Of a stretch of DNA of 39,604 bases, positions 25,698 to 34,833 are shown one piece after another; positions within the stretch are counted from its first letter, which is position 1, and every line of letters starts with the position of its first letter. This stretch comes from Gammaproteobacteria bacterium (lineage in GTDB: Bacteria; Pseudomonadota; Gammaproteobacteria; GCA-001735895). The stretch spans positions 1 to 39,604 of the forward strand of contig JAUVCH010000023.1 in assembly GCA_030595795.1 (NCBI GenBank), in the 5' to 3' direction. Made by a program: the position numbers and the translations under genes. The notes under the pieces were generated by a model, which did not search any database, was not told the DNA's origin, and saw only the letters and a program-made list of their open reading frames with translations.

Positions 25698-25837
25698 TTT
25701 TTATGGGCAAGAATAATGCAGAAGAATCTTGTGATTATTAAATCATACCCAGTTATTTATTGTAACATCCCGCTTGAAGGCGAATTGTCTGGATTGACTG
25801 ATAATGAGCAGCCACACAATTATTATTACATCCTCAT

Positions 25838-25856
25838 AAAAGGGAATCTCCCTTTT
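25838..25856 (-). terminator. Terminator of the transporter/usp operon
   Basis: AAAAGGGA, loop ATC, TCCCTTTT: a perfect 8-bp stem with a 3-nt loop, 20 bp past the usp stop and ending in a T-tract on either strand. It probably stops minus-strand transcription from the ABC operon. Confidence 0.65.
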
Positions 25857-25876
25857 TACACTCGACCTTTAATCGA

Positions 25877-26335
25877 TTATCTAACAATCAAACAACTAGT
25901 CTCAGCATTATTAGTAATCTTGCGCGAGACGCTACCCAAAATCGTTCCCTTTAACTTACCCAAACCCCTAGTTCCGACTACGATCATGTCCACTTTTCGC
26001 CGCTTCGCAAAACCGAGAATACTGGTCGCAGGATCACCGGTTCCGATTGCAGTTTGAACATTGCTAGCGCCGGCTTTTTCTGCTTTTTCCCTGGCAAGTC
26101 TTAAGACGGACTCCGCGATCTTGCGCATAACTTCCTCACGAGCATCGTTGAAGGCGTCAAACTTATTCGATTCCAGCTCGGGAATTTCCTTGATTTCAAA
26201 GGGGATTTGCATATCGCGAATAACGTGAACTATGAGCAGTTCAGCTTTGTGTAGTTCGGCAAATTTAACGGCCATTTCTAATGCTCGGTTTGAAGCCTCT
26301 GATGCATCGGTTGCTACTAGTATTCGATTGATCAT
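25877..26335 (-). CDS. Universal stress protein (UspA family)
   Basis: 152 aa. Opens with INRILVATDASEASNRALEMA and ends with the ATP-binding signature GTRGLGKLKGTILGSVSRKI (G-x2-G-x9-GS type), so it is probably an ATP-binding Usp. It lies 36 bp after the permease gene in the same direction and is likely co-transcribed. Usp genes next to solute transporters often modulate uptake, as with TeaD; that role is inferred here. Confidence 0.88.
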   Translation of the reverse strand: MINRILVATDASEASNRALEMAVKFAELHKAELLIVHVIRDMQIPFEIKEIPELESNKFDAFNDAREEVMRKIAESVLRLAREKAEKAGASNVQTAIGTGDPATSILGFAKRRKVDMIVVGTRGLGKLKGTILGSVSRKITNNAETSCLIVR

Positions 26336-26371
26336 GATTTTATCCTTTTTAAGGTCACTGGAGCGGTATTG

Positions 26372-28432
26372 TTATGCCACGCCCAATGCCTTTTTACGTT
26401 CGCTTGCCCAGGTGCGTAAAATTTGATCGACTGCCAAACCTATAAAAGCGACACACAGCCCAAGCATTAGTCCATTGCCGATGCCAAATTCATCCGATAA
26501 GGATTTCAAAATTAATTGACCCAAATCATCGGTCCCGATCATCGCACCGATGATGACCATAAATAAGGCGAATACAACGGTTTGATTAACGCCCAGCATA
26601 ATATGAGGAAAAGCCAGCGGTAATTCAATCTGTAGCCATCGCTGCATACGATTGACGCCGGACATCGACCCCGCGTCCTGCAAAGACTGCGGTACGTTGC
26701 TAAGACCTTCCACGGTATAGCGGGTTGCCGGGATAGTGGCATAGATAATAACGGCGATTAATACAGACGTATCAGTAACACCGAAGAGCATGATGACCGG
26801 AATCAAATAGATGAATGAAGGGAAGGTCTGAAAGGTATCACAAACCAGTAATATGGCCTTAGTCGCGAATCGATTTTGGGCACACAAAGAACCAGTAATC
26901 AGGCCTATGGTAGCCGACACAACCACTCCGAAGGTTGCCATATAGGCCGTAATCAGTGCCCTGTCCCACCATTCTGTCGAAGCGATGAACAGTAGTAAGC
27001 CACCAACCACTAGCGATGATCTAATGCCGCCGACGATGTAGGCAATTCCCATTACTAATACAAAGGTTGCCGCCACTGGCATACTCAGATAGGCGTTTTT
27101 CATGGGTATTAGCACATTGACAATTAACCCTACGTTGAAGACTTGCAGGTTCGAGTACCAGTTGTCCACGATCCAGTCTACACCGGATTGCCAGAAGTCT
27201 TCTGTTGTCAATCCCTGATTGTGCGGAATGAGGTAAAAATAATTGATGCCATCTTTAAAAATAAGGCTGCCAATCCCAGCCAATACGATACCAATCACTA
27301 GTATGGCAACCATAATGAGGGAATACTTATGGCGTTCGACAAATGAAAGATCGGCAAAATAGTCGATTTGCTTGTTTGCCCAGCCCAGAGAGAGCTTATC
27401 CAGAACAACGGCGATCAACACAATACAAATACCCAGTTCCAGTGCCTGGCCTATTCGAAGCTGATTCAGTGCCAGCAATAAATTGAAGCCCAGGCCTTTC
27501 GCGCCGATAAATGAGGCAATAACGGCCATCGCCAGACATTGCATAATGACCTGGTTTACACCGACCAGAATATCGTGTCGCGCCGTTGGAATCAGCACCT
27601 TGAACATGAGCTGGACCTTGTTACAACCATTCATCTCTCCCGCTTCCAGTACTTCAGGTGATACCCCTTTAAGACCTAACAGGGTCAGGCGAATCATTGG
27701 TGGTGTAGCAAAAATTACGGTAGCAATGGCACCAGCATGGTCGCCTACGCCAAAAAAGACGGTTACCGGCACCAGATAGGAAAAATGCGGCATGGTCTGG
27801 GCGACATTGAGCAAGGGCATCAATGCGGTTTCAAAAGCTCGACTTTTAAAGGCCACAACGGCCAGGATAACCCCGAGTAATACAGATGCCGGTGCCGCAA
27901 TCAATACGAATGAGAGCGTTTCCATCGCGGGTTCCCATTGGCCAAAAACAGCAATATAGGTCGTTGCACAACCTACCAGAACTGCTAGCCATCGCCCGTT
28001 GAGCGCGTAACCCAGAGTAACCCCTACTCCCGCAACAACTGTCCAGGGCAATGCGGGCCAATAAGCCCAGTCATTTTCACTGACAAAATCCCAGCTGGTG
28101 AAAGCGACGATGGTTTTTTGGCCGCCGACCAGAATTTCACGAATAAATTCAATGCAGAAAAGCACAGAACGCGACATGGATCGGGTTACTTCCATTAATA
28201 GTGCTGATTCTTCGTAGTCTTCGATTTCTACGTTATAGGTTTGGATCGGCATCCATTCGAACATCGCGTATTCGACCGATGAATTCAGCATCTCCGGCAC
28301 AGCTGCCAAAAATGCAGGCAGACGCCACAGGAAATTACTATCCGATGGACTAATCGCAAATTGTAAAATAAAAAATACAACCAGCAAGCCTGCAAATTGT
28401 ACGAGTTTTGGATGGTCGGATAAAAAGTTCAT
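26372..28432 (-). CDS. Quaternary amine/TMAO-type ABC transporter permease, tandem-fused
   Basis: 686 aa, about twice the usual ProW length. Two complete permease halves are visible, each with its own EAA coupling loop: EAGEMNGCNKVQLMFKVLIP and DAGSMSGVNRMQRWLQIELP. Each half carries the MPHFSYLVPV/FPSFIYLIPV segment of betaine permeases. The fused protein probably supplies both halves of the membrane channel. It starts 3 bp after the ATPase gene. Fused permeases of this size are known among marine glycine-betaine and TMAO (TmoW-like) systems. Confidence 0.88.
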   Translation of the reverse strand: MNFLSDHPKLVQFAGLLVVFFILQFAISPSDSNFLWRLPAFLAAVPEMLNSSVEYAMFEWMPIQTYNVEIEDYEESALLMEVTRSMSRSVLFCIEFIREILVGGQKTIVAFTSWDFVSENDWAYWPALPWTVVAGVGVTLGYALNGRWLAVLVGCATTYIAVFGQWEPAMETLSFVLIAAPASVLLGVILAVVAFKSRAFETALMPLLNVAQTMPHFSYLVPVTVFFGVGDHAGAIATVIFATPPMIRLTLLGLKGVSPEVLEAGEMNGCNKVQLMFKVLIPTARHDILVGVNQVIMQCLAMAVIASFIGAKGLGFNLLLALNQLRIGQALELGICIVLIAVVLDKLSLGWANKQIDYFADLSFVERHKYSLIMVAILVIGIVLAGIGSLIFKDGINYFYLIPHNQGLTTEDFWQSGVDWIVDNWYSNLQVFNVGLIVNVLIPMKNAYLSMPVAATFVLVMGIAYIVGGIRSSLVVGGLLLFIASTEWWDRALITAYMATFGVVVSATIGLITGSLCAQNRFATKAILLVCDTFQTFPSFIYLIPVIMLFGVTDTSVLIAVIIYATIPATRYTVEGLSNVPQSLQDAGSMSGVNRMQRWLQIELPLAFPHIMLGVNQTVVFALFMVIIGAMIGTDDLGQLILKSLSDEFGIGNGLMLGLCVAFIGLAVDQILRTWASERKKALGVA

Positions 28433-28435
28433 TGG

Positions 28436-29533
28436 TTATGCACCCGCTGCTTGATTGCCCAACGTCTCTTCTTCGTCCTTGCCAAACAGTAAATGAATAA
28501 TTGATTTCCTATGTAGAACCCCAATCGTATCGTTATTATCGTTAACAACGGCGACTGGATTAGGGTCGTTTAAGACGGCTTCGGCAACCGTTTCGATGAC
28601 CGCGTTATGGGGTACTTTTAAATCACTTAAGTTCGTTTCGCCATCGATCTCGTCCATTACGTTCGCACAGGTTAATACCCGTTCGCGTGGGACTTCATTG
28701 GTGAATTTGGCAACGTACTCGGTCGCCGGATGCAGGACAATATTGGCCGGGGTATCGCACTGTTCAATCACACCATCTTTCATTATCGCGATTCTATCAG
28801 CCAGACGCAGGGCTTCATCGAAGTCATGCGTGACAAACAGGATGGTCTTGTTGAGCATTTCCTGCAGCCGCAGGAATTCATCCTGCATTTCTTTTCTGAT
28901 CAGCGGGTCAAGCGCCGAAAAAGGTTCATCGAGAAACCAGATATCAGGTTCAACTGCTAGTGATCTGGCAATACCAACCCGTTGTTGCTGTCCACCAGAC
29001 AATTGCCTGGGGAAGTAATTTTCACGTCCTGTGAGATCAACCAGATTAACCATGTCCATGGCTCTCTTCATACTATCTTCTGTGCTCGTACCTTTTACCT
29101 GCAAGGGGAAAGCAATGTTTTCGATTACCGTTTTATGGGGAAGTAGCGCAAAGCTCTGAAATACCATCCCCATCTTGTTACGACGAATCGACATCAATTC
29201 CCTGGCGTTCATTGCCAGTAAATCTTCGCCGTCAATAAATATATTACCGTCTGTTGTGTCGGTCAGTCTCGAGATACAACGCAGGAGCGTAGATTTTCCG
29301 GATCCGGAAAGACCCATGACGATGAGCATTTCACCTCTGTGAACTTCTAAAGAGGCATTATTAACACCAAAAATACAACCTGCATCCTTGAAGGCTTCGA
29401 CATCGATATTACCATTCGACTTCGCCATCATGTCTGCGGTGTTATCGCCAAATATCTTGTAGACGCCCTCGCACTTGATAACAGGCTGCTTATCGGTAGA
29501 AGTATCGGTACTGTTGCTGGTTTCGGTAGTCAT
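28436..29533 (-). CDS. Quaternary amine/TMAO-type ABC transporter ATPase with CBS tail
   Basis: 365 aa ProV-like ATPase. Walker A GLSGSGKST, signature LSGGQQQRVGIARSL and Walker B DIWFLDEPFSALDP are intact, followed by the switch His in VTHDFDEAL. The last 80 residues resemble a CBS domain (NAVIETVAEAVLNDPNPVAV, TIGVLHRKSI), as in OpuA/ProV where it gates transport by ionic strength. Position between the binding-protein and permease genes supports the call. Confidence 0.9.
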   Translation of the reverse strand: MTTETSNSTDTSTDKQPVIKCEGVYKIFGDNTADMMAKSNGNIDVEAFKDAGCIFGVNNASLEVHRGEMLIVMGLSGSGKSTLLRCISRLTDTTDGNIFIDGEDLLAMNARELMSIRRNKMGMVFQSFALLPHKTVIENIAFPLQVKGTSTEDSMKRAMDMVNLVDLTGRENYFPRQLSGGQQQRVGIARSLAVEPDIWFLDEPFSALDPLIRKEMQDEFLRLQEMLNKTILFVTHDFDEALRLADRIAIMKDGVIEQCDTPANIVLHPATEYVAKFTNEVPRERVLTCANVMDEIDGETNLSDLKVPHNAVIETVAEAVLNDPNPVAVVNDNNDTIGVLHRKSIIHLLFGKDEEETLGNQAAGA

Positions 29534-29592
29534 TATTGATCCTCAGATGTCATCTTAAAATCGCTGTTACGGCTCTACTGGCCATTTAAGAA

Positions 29593-29620
29593 CCCTCCCC
29601 GAACCACTGCCCAGGGAGGG
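29593..29620 (-). terminator. Stem-loop between binding-protein and ATPase genes
   Basis: CCCTCCC and GGGAGGG pair perfectly around a 14-nt loop, 65 bp beyond the binding-protein stop; on the minus strand TTCTT follows. It is likely a partial terminator or mRNA 3'-end protector that lets the binding protein be made in excess over the membrane parts. Confidence 0.55.
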
Positions 29621-29685
29621 ATTTTGTACTCAACGATACTCTTTCCCGGAAAGGAAATACAGGAGCACCGGCATTCCTTAAAACC

Positions 29686-30636
29686 CTACATAGTGAATGA
29701 TTTCCAGACAGCTTCGTTGTCAGCCAACCACTTCTTGGCAGCGTCTTGATGGCTCAGTTTATCGACGTCAACCAGCGCAGCCATTTGACCAATCTGTCCA
29801 GTCGTGAATGACATCTTGGAAAATGCGGTATAGGCGGCCGGGTGGGTCTTCGGGAATTTATAATTTGCCGCTTTCTTCAACCAGCCTTTTGGCGAACCGC
29901 AAGCGCCGTCACCACCGTCGGCCACACGACAACCGTCCGAGTATTCGGGGAATTCGATGAATACAAAACCTTCCGCATCGGTAAAGTTTGGCGTCCAGTT
30001 AAAGGTAATGATACCGCGGCCTTCTTTCTTGGCCGACGCCAGTTCCGCCCAGATTGCATCTGCGCCGCCTGCGAACTTAACCACATAATCGTCGCCCAGC
30101 CCAAGTGCTTTAACGCGAACAGGCATCAGGTCACCATGCCAGCTTTGCGGGCCTTCCAGCCAACGGCCTTTGCCCTGGGAGTCAGCAGATGCAAATACAT
30201 CTTTACAGTTTTTCAAGGCTTCCCAGTTCGGCAGGCCTGGGCAAAGATTATCGTCGATAACGTACTGGGGAACGCCCATTTCTTCAAGTGTTGTTGCAGC
30301 ATGTGTGCCGGCATCGATAACACCACCTTTGGCCATAGCGTTGTAGAATGACTTGCCGAAGGTCGATTGCCAAACTTCGTGGGAAATAGTGATATCACCC
30401 AGGCGAATGGCTTCATAAACGGCCTGAGAATCGGCAGGCTTGTAGTCGACATTGTTACCCATGCTTTCGAAGATTCCACCAATAACATAGGCCATTACAA
30501 CCTGGCTTGACCAGTTATGGGTTGGAATTACGATTGGTTTTTTTGAGTCTGCGGCTATTGCCTGGCCCGCGACGGTGGCTAAAACCAGCGCAAAAGCGCC
30601 TGCCGTCAATTTGTTTCTAAGTTTACTGAAATTCAT
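29686..30636 (-). CDS. Periplasmic glycine betaine/TMAO-type substrate-binding protein
   Basis: 316 aa. The signal peptide ends AGQAIA|ADS (cut after about 28). The mature OpuAC-type domain includes THNWSSQVVMAYVIGGIFES, SHEVWQSTFGKSF and WNWTP-like aromatic segments (ITFNWTPNF) that would form the cation-pi cage for a quaternary or N-oxide amine. Two cysteines in DNLCPGLPNWEALKNC could form a disulfide. GAGGAGG lies just before the ATG. ProX-type (betaine, choline) and TmoX-type (trimethylamine N-oxide) ligands are both possible; the adjacent TorR/TorS favours TMAO. Confidence 0.87.
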   Translation of the reverse strand: MNFSKLRNKLTAGAFALVLATVAGQAIAADSKKPIVIPTHNWSSQVVMAYVIGGIFESMGNNVDYKPADSQAVYEAIRLGDITISHEVWQSTFGKSFYNAMAKGGVIDAGTHAATTLEEMGVPQYVIDDNLCPGLPNWEALKNCKDVFASADSQGKGRWLEGPQSWHGDLMPVRVKALGLGDDYVVKFAGGADAIWAELASAKKEGRGIITFNWTPNFTDAEGFVFIEFPEYSDGCRVADGGDGACGSPKGWLKKAANYKFPKTHPAAYTAFSKMSFTTGQIGQMAALVDVDKLSHQDAAKKWLADNEAVWKSFTM

Positions 30637-30766
30637 TTTCTCCTCCTCAGGTAATTATGAATTAGGGATGAATGATGCAGTCGTATCTATCTCGCGACCG
30701 GGTGCATCGCTGCTTTCGCAACCTGCCCGATTATAATTAGCAATTAAAAACTGTGAATTTCGAATT

Positions 30767-30816
30767 GTTAACAGATTCTCAAATTGGTTAACATTTCTTA
30801 ACAATTTGTTTACTAA
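30767..30816. promoter_or_regulatory. 10-bp-phased TTAACA direct repeats between transporter and torR
   Basis: TTAACA occurs at 30768-30773, 30788-30793 and 30798-30803, intervals of 20 and 10 bp, with a weaker GTTTAC at 30808. OmpR-family regulators bind tandem direct repeats on one helix face, and TorR boxes of E. coli are decameric direct repeats. The adjacent torR-like gene is the natural candidate binder; the motif differs from the E. coli tor box. Confidence 0.5.
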
Positions 30817-30915
30817 TCGATCCTGTAGTTCTTTGAATGACTATCTGATACCATCAATTCCACTTGTTGCAGGCAATCCGCTGTCACCAATCCAGAATTA
30901 AAAACATAACGAACT

Positions 30916-31632
30916 GTGACAGAAACACATTCCACTCATCATGTCCTGATTGTTGAAGACGACGCTGTCACGCGAGCGCGTATGGCCGCTTATTTTGAAA
31001 CTGAAAATTACCGTGTTAGTCAATCTGAAGACGGCGAGGGTATACATCGATTGATTGCAGAATCGGCGATCGACGTGGTGTTGCTGGATATCAATTTACC
31101 GGGTAAAGATGGTTTGCAGCTCGCCAGGGAGCTTTCCGAAAAAACGGATGTCGGGATTATTTTGGTGACCGCTCGGAATGATGAGATTGATCGAATTGTC
31201 GGTCTTGAAATTGGTGCGGATGATTATGTTACCAAGCCGTTCAACCCCCGTGAGTTATTGGCGCGGGTGAAAAACCTGATTCGACGCAAGCAGTCGGATC
31301 AGAGCAGGCACCAAAAACAGCGGAGCAAATCTTTTTCGGGCTGGACGCTCGATTTATCTCGCCGCAGTCTGTCATCTAATACACAGGAGAACCTGCCATT
31401 AACACGCGGCGAATTCGAGTTGCTGGTGACGTTCCTGGAGCACCCAGGCAAAACATTGCATAGAGAGTGGCTAATGGAAAAAGTAACCCATCGAGTATGG
31501 TCACCCAACGAACGTACTATCGATGTACTCGTCTTGCGCTTGCGAAATAAAATTGAACACGACAGTCACGCGCCACAGATAATCCTGACGGTTCATGGCG
31601 AAGGGTATTTATTTGCCAGCGAGGTTTTTTAG
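30916..31632 (+). CDS. torR: OmpR-family response regulator, TorR-like
   Basis: 238 aa from a GTG. Receiver domain with DD near the start, phospho-acceptor in VVLLDINLPGKDG and the switch Lys in VTKPFNPRELL; then a winged-helix DNA-binding domain (LTRGEFELLVTFLEHPGKTL, TIDVLVLRLRNKIE, VHGEGYLFA). Phrases such as LLDINLP, VGIILVTARNDEIDRIVGLE and HGEGY match what I remember of E. coli TorR closely, and a TorS-like kinase follows. It is transcribed away from the transporter genes and towards torS. Confidence 0.83.
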   Translation: MTETHSTHHVLIVEDDAVTRARMAAYFETENYRVSQSEDGEGIHRLIAESAIDVVLLDINLPGKDGLQLARELSEKTDVGIILVTARNDEIDRIVGLEIGADDYVTKPFNPRELLARVKNLIRRKQSDQSRHQKQRSKSFSGWTLDLSRRSLSSNTQENLPLTRGEFELLVTFLEHPGKTLHREWLMEKVTHRVWSPNERTIDVLVLRLRNKIEHDSHAPQIILTVHGEGYLFASEVF

Positions 31633-31653
31633 CCACTTTTGAATGAACTGCTT

Positions 31654-34602
31654 TTAGTGTGACACAGATAATTTTTTCGGTGATTCTTTCTGCGCGGATA
31701 GATAATCGTTGAGGGCAGCAATTGCCTGGTCATATTCGATCTGAAATTGTTCTAGCAATGTAGTGGTAATTTTAGTGCCATTTTTCGCCTGCTTTTCAAT
31801 TATGGTTAATAATGCGCATAATCTCAGGAGTCCAAAATTACCCGCCGCACCGTTCATCCGGTGTGCGAGTTTTGCCAGTGTTTCAAATTCGTTTTGCTTC
31901 ATCGTTTCAACCAATTCAGATTTTAGCTGATCAGCGGATTGAAAAAATAAAGTCATAAATTGCTCGACGCTTTGCAGTCCCAGCCTGGCAATATCATTGT
32001 CGATTACAGCTGTATCGCATTGAATAAGCTTACTCAGTTCACGCGGCTGGCTGCTGTTGGTGATAACCACTTCGAGACCGCTCATGGCCTTTGCTATGGC
32101 GTGTTCGAGATCTTCCAGCGAAAATGGTTTACCCAAAAAACCATTCATGCCAGCGCTAATATACTGGTCGACTTCCTCGGTAAAAACATGCGCTGACATC
32201 GCGATCACCGGCAGGTTCGCGATCGTTTTGTCGGCATGTGTGCGGATAGTGTTGAGGATAGTCAGTCCATCGATGCCCGGCAGGCTGATATCAAGTAGCA
32301 CCAGAGACATGTCTCCTTTATCCAGCAATGTCAGTGCTTCCTCACCACTTTGTGCGGCAATTACATGGTGCCCAAGATGTTGCAGATAATTGCTGGTAAC
32401 CATGCTATTGGTGGTATCGTCTTCCACCATCAACACGCTAATCTCTTCGGTGACTTCGGGTATTTGTTGCAGATTTGGCGGTGTCGACGCCGATGTCGAT
32501 GAGCCCGCTTTACAAATCTTTGTATCGATATTGAAACCAATTTTAGTGCCTTTGCCAAGCTCGCTCTCCAGCAATATCCTGCCACCCATTGCGTTAACCA
32601 GACGGTCACAGATAGCAAGACCAAGACCAATGCCACCGTAAAGCCTGGCGCTGCTGGTATCAACCTGAGTAAAGGCCTGGAATATTTCTTCCTGTTTGTC
32701 CCTGGCAATGCCTATACCGGTATCGGTAACCAGAAACTGCAATGTCTCGGTGCCCTCATTCGCGTTAGGCTTGCTGCTTACCTGGAGAGTGATTTCACCG
32801 TTATCGGTAAACTTGTTTGCGTTACCAATCAGGTTGATCAGGATTTGATGTAGCTTGCCCGAGTCACCGTTCAATACCTGCGATAGCAAATTGTCTACCT
32901 GTAGTTGCAGGCTATTGTTTTTCTCGCTCACCGAAACCGTCATTAATCCGATTACATTGTTCAATAACTCGGCGAGATCGAACGGCCTGTTTTCGATATT
33001 GAGCCTGCCAGCTTCGAGTTGCGAATAACCCAGAATGTCATTGACGATATCTAGCAAACTAGCATTCGCAGCATTGATGATTTGCACGTAATCCTGTTGC
33101 TGTGTGCGCAGATCAGTGTCGGATAGCAATCGAAGTGTACCCAGTGCACCGCTTAATGGCGTGCGCAATTCGTGGCTCATGGTAGCGAGGAAGGCGGTTT
33201 TAGCCTGGCTCGCCTGCTCGGCCTTTTCACGAGCAATCGCGTGGTTTTGAACCTCTTCGGACAACATCTGGTTGGTTTCTCGTAGTTGTTCAGAACGTTC
33301 TTCGACCAGTTCTTCGAGATGTGCCTTGTGTTGGCGTAATTCCTCATCGAGCTTACGGTTGTGGATAGCATTATTACGGAAACCGCGTAACGCCCTGCCC
33401 ATATCGGTTAACTCGTCATGGCCTTCGACAATAATATCGACATCGTAGTCACCCTCGGTGATGGCATGTGTCGCCGATTGCAGCGACAACAAACGCCGTA
33501 CGACGTTGCGTTTGATAAACCACCACAATATTGCCGCCGCAACCAGTAACAGGACTAAAGATATCGCACCAAACCACTGACGACTGGTATCGAGCGATTC
33601 TTTTGCTGTCGTCGAAACCCGGTTTATCAAGCTGCCACCGGCCGCGTTCAATTCGCTGACAATGCCGTTCAACGACTGCGATGCTTCACTCGTTTCGAGA
33701 GATAGCTGGGTCAGGGATTTGCTGATCTCTATCAGGGAAATGCGAGATTCGAATATACCGTAGACATAGAGTGGACCATTGTCGACTTCCATAGCGGTGA
33801 GTAATTCGCCTGCCATTTGACGGCGCTGAGGATCGTTTATTTCACTGACGCGACGCTTTAAGATAGAAATCGTCTCTACTATTCGTCTGCGCAGGCTATC
33901 CAGTTCCACCAATTCAAATTCTTTCGCGACTCGACTAAACAGGCTGTTTAAATTCGCGCTACGCAGGCGTAGCTCGTACATGCGTTCCATGGCATCGAGA
34001 TCGACCTCCACCAGTCGATCAAAAACTTCGTAAAGCTGTTGATTGCTGGCATCGTTCTCGACCAGGTCATAGAGACTCGAAGTGATTGCGGTAGTCGTTG
34101 ATGCTGCATTGGCGACTAGTGAATCTGCCAGGTAATTCAACTCTTCGGTGCTGGCTATCAAGCCCGCGACGAGCTGGGTAAAACGTGCTTGCTGATGAAT
34201 TCTCCGGCGTACCAGTTCGTCCTGCTGACGCAGTTTGTCTTCTATATTGCGAACTGTCTGGCGTAAAGACTGTAATGACCCGGTTGAAAAACCCTGTCGT
34301 TGAAAGTCCTCGATCAGGGCATGAACCTGATTGACTTCGGAAAATAATGCCTTGCTGATTTTGACGCGTTCCGTTTCATCACCTGCACGCAGTAACTGCT
34401 GTGCGTCGGCGCCTATCGATGTATTGAGTGCGGATAGCTGATGCGCGTACCGCAAACCCGGAATGGCCTGGTCGATTACCGAGTTCTGCGACTCGGTGAC
34501 GCGCATAAACCCCTTCCAGCCAACAGAAGAAGCCACCACCGCTAGTAGAAAAATGCTACCGAAGGCGAGATATAATTTTGCTGCAATACCGAGCTTACGC
34601 AT
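31654..34602 (-). CDS. torS: Hybrid sensor histidine kinase, TorS-like
   Basis: 982 aa. TM1 (about 10-30), a long helical periplasmic sensor (31-342) resembling TorS (KLRQQDELVRRRIHQQ, SLYDLVENDASNQQ), TM2 (about 343-365), HAMP, coiled coil, HisKA with H477 in MSHELRTPLSG, HATPase (LINLIGNANKFTD, DTGIGIA, GIGLGLAI), REC with D771 in LVLLDISLPGIDG, and a C-terminal HPt with H914 in AHRMNGAAGNFG. This is the full TorS phosphorelay. It converges on torR with 21 bp between the stops. The periplasmic partner TorT and reductase genes torCAD are not in the window. Confidence 0.85.
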   Translation of the reverse strand: MRKLGIAAKLYLAFGSIFLLAVVASSVGWKGFMRVTESQNSVIDQAIPGLRYAHQLSALNTSIGADAQQLLRAGDETERVKISKALFSEVNQVHALIEDFQRQGFSTGSLQSLRQTVRNIEDKLRQQDELVRRRIHQQARFTQLVAGLIASTEELNYLADSLVANAASTTTAITSSLYDLVENDASNQQLYEVFDRLVEVDLDAMERMYELRLRSANLNSLFSRVAKEFELVELDSLRRRIVETISILKRRVSEINDPQRRQMAGELLTAMEVDNGPLYVYGIFESRISLIEISKSLTQLSLETSEASQSLNGIVSELNAAGGSLINRVSTTAKESLDTSRQWFGAISLVLLLVAAAILWWFIKRNVVRRLLSLQSATHAITEGDYDVDIIVEGHDELTDMGRALRGFRNNAIHNRKLDEELRQHKAHLEELVEERSEQLRETNQMLSEEVQNHAIAREKAEQASQAKTAFLATMSHELRTPLSGALGTLRLLSDTDLRTQQQDYVQIINAANASLLDIVNDILGYSQLEAGRLNIENRPFDLAELLNNVIGLMTVSVSEKNNSLQLQVDNLLSQVLNGDSGKLHQILINLIGNANKFTDNGEITLQVSSKPNANEGTETLQFLVTDTGIGIARDKQEEIFQAFTQVDTSSARLYGGIGLGLAICDRLVNAMGGRILLESELGKGTKIGFNIDTKICKAGSSTSASTPPNLQQIPEVTEEISVLMVEDDTTNSMVTSNYLQHLGHHVIAAQSGEEALTLLDKGDMSLVLLDISLPGIDGLTILNTIRTHADKTIANLPVIAMSAHVFTEEVDQYISAGMNGFLGKPFSLEDLEHAIAKAMSGLEVVITNSSQPRELSKLIQCDTAVIDNDIARLGLQSVEQFMTLFFQSADQLKSELVETMKQNEFETLAKLAHRMNGAAGNFGLLRLCALLTIIEKQAKNGTKITTTLLEQFQIEYDQAIAALNDYLSAQKESPKKLSVSH

Positions 34603-34833
34603 GGCAAAATGCTGCGCCTTGCAGTTGTAAAATGCAAGCGTAGAATTAATTTCAACTCAGCTTCTATGGTGTTTTGACCATAAAATAAAGCTCTTTCCTG
34701 GGCTTGGGATGTTAAAGCTGGTAGTTAATGCGGGTAGCGGTTGTTTGGATGAGTATGCGTCATTGGTGGGTTAGTGCAATAGCGGACATTCCTAGACTGT
34801 AGGCAGCTACCTCAGAATAGATTTTGTTCCCAT
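34603..34833. other. Intergenic region between torS and the RAYT element
   Basis: No ORF is supported. The torS promoter should lie here on the minus strand; a CTTGCA-N9-TGCAAG dyad at 34618-34638 sits just upstream of its ATG. The right half carries flank sequence of the RAYT element. Confidence 0.4.
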
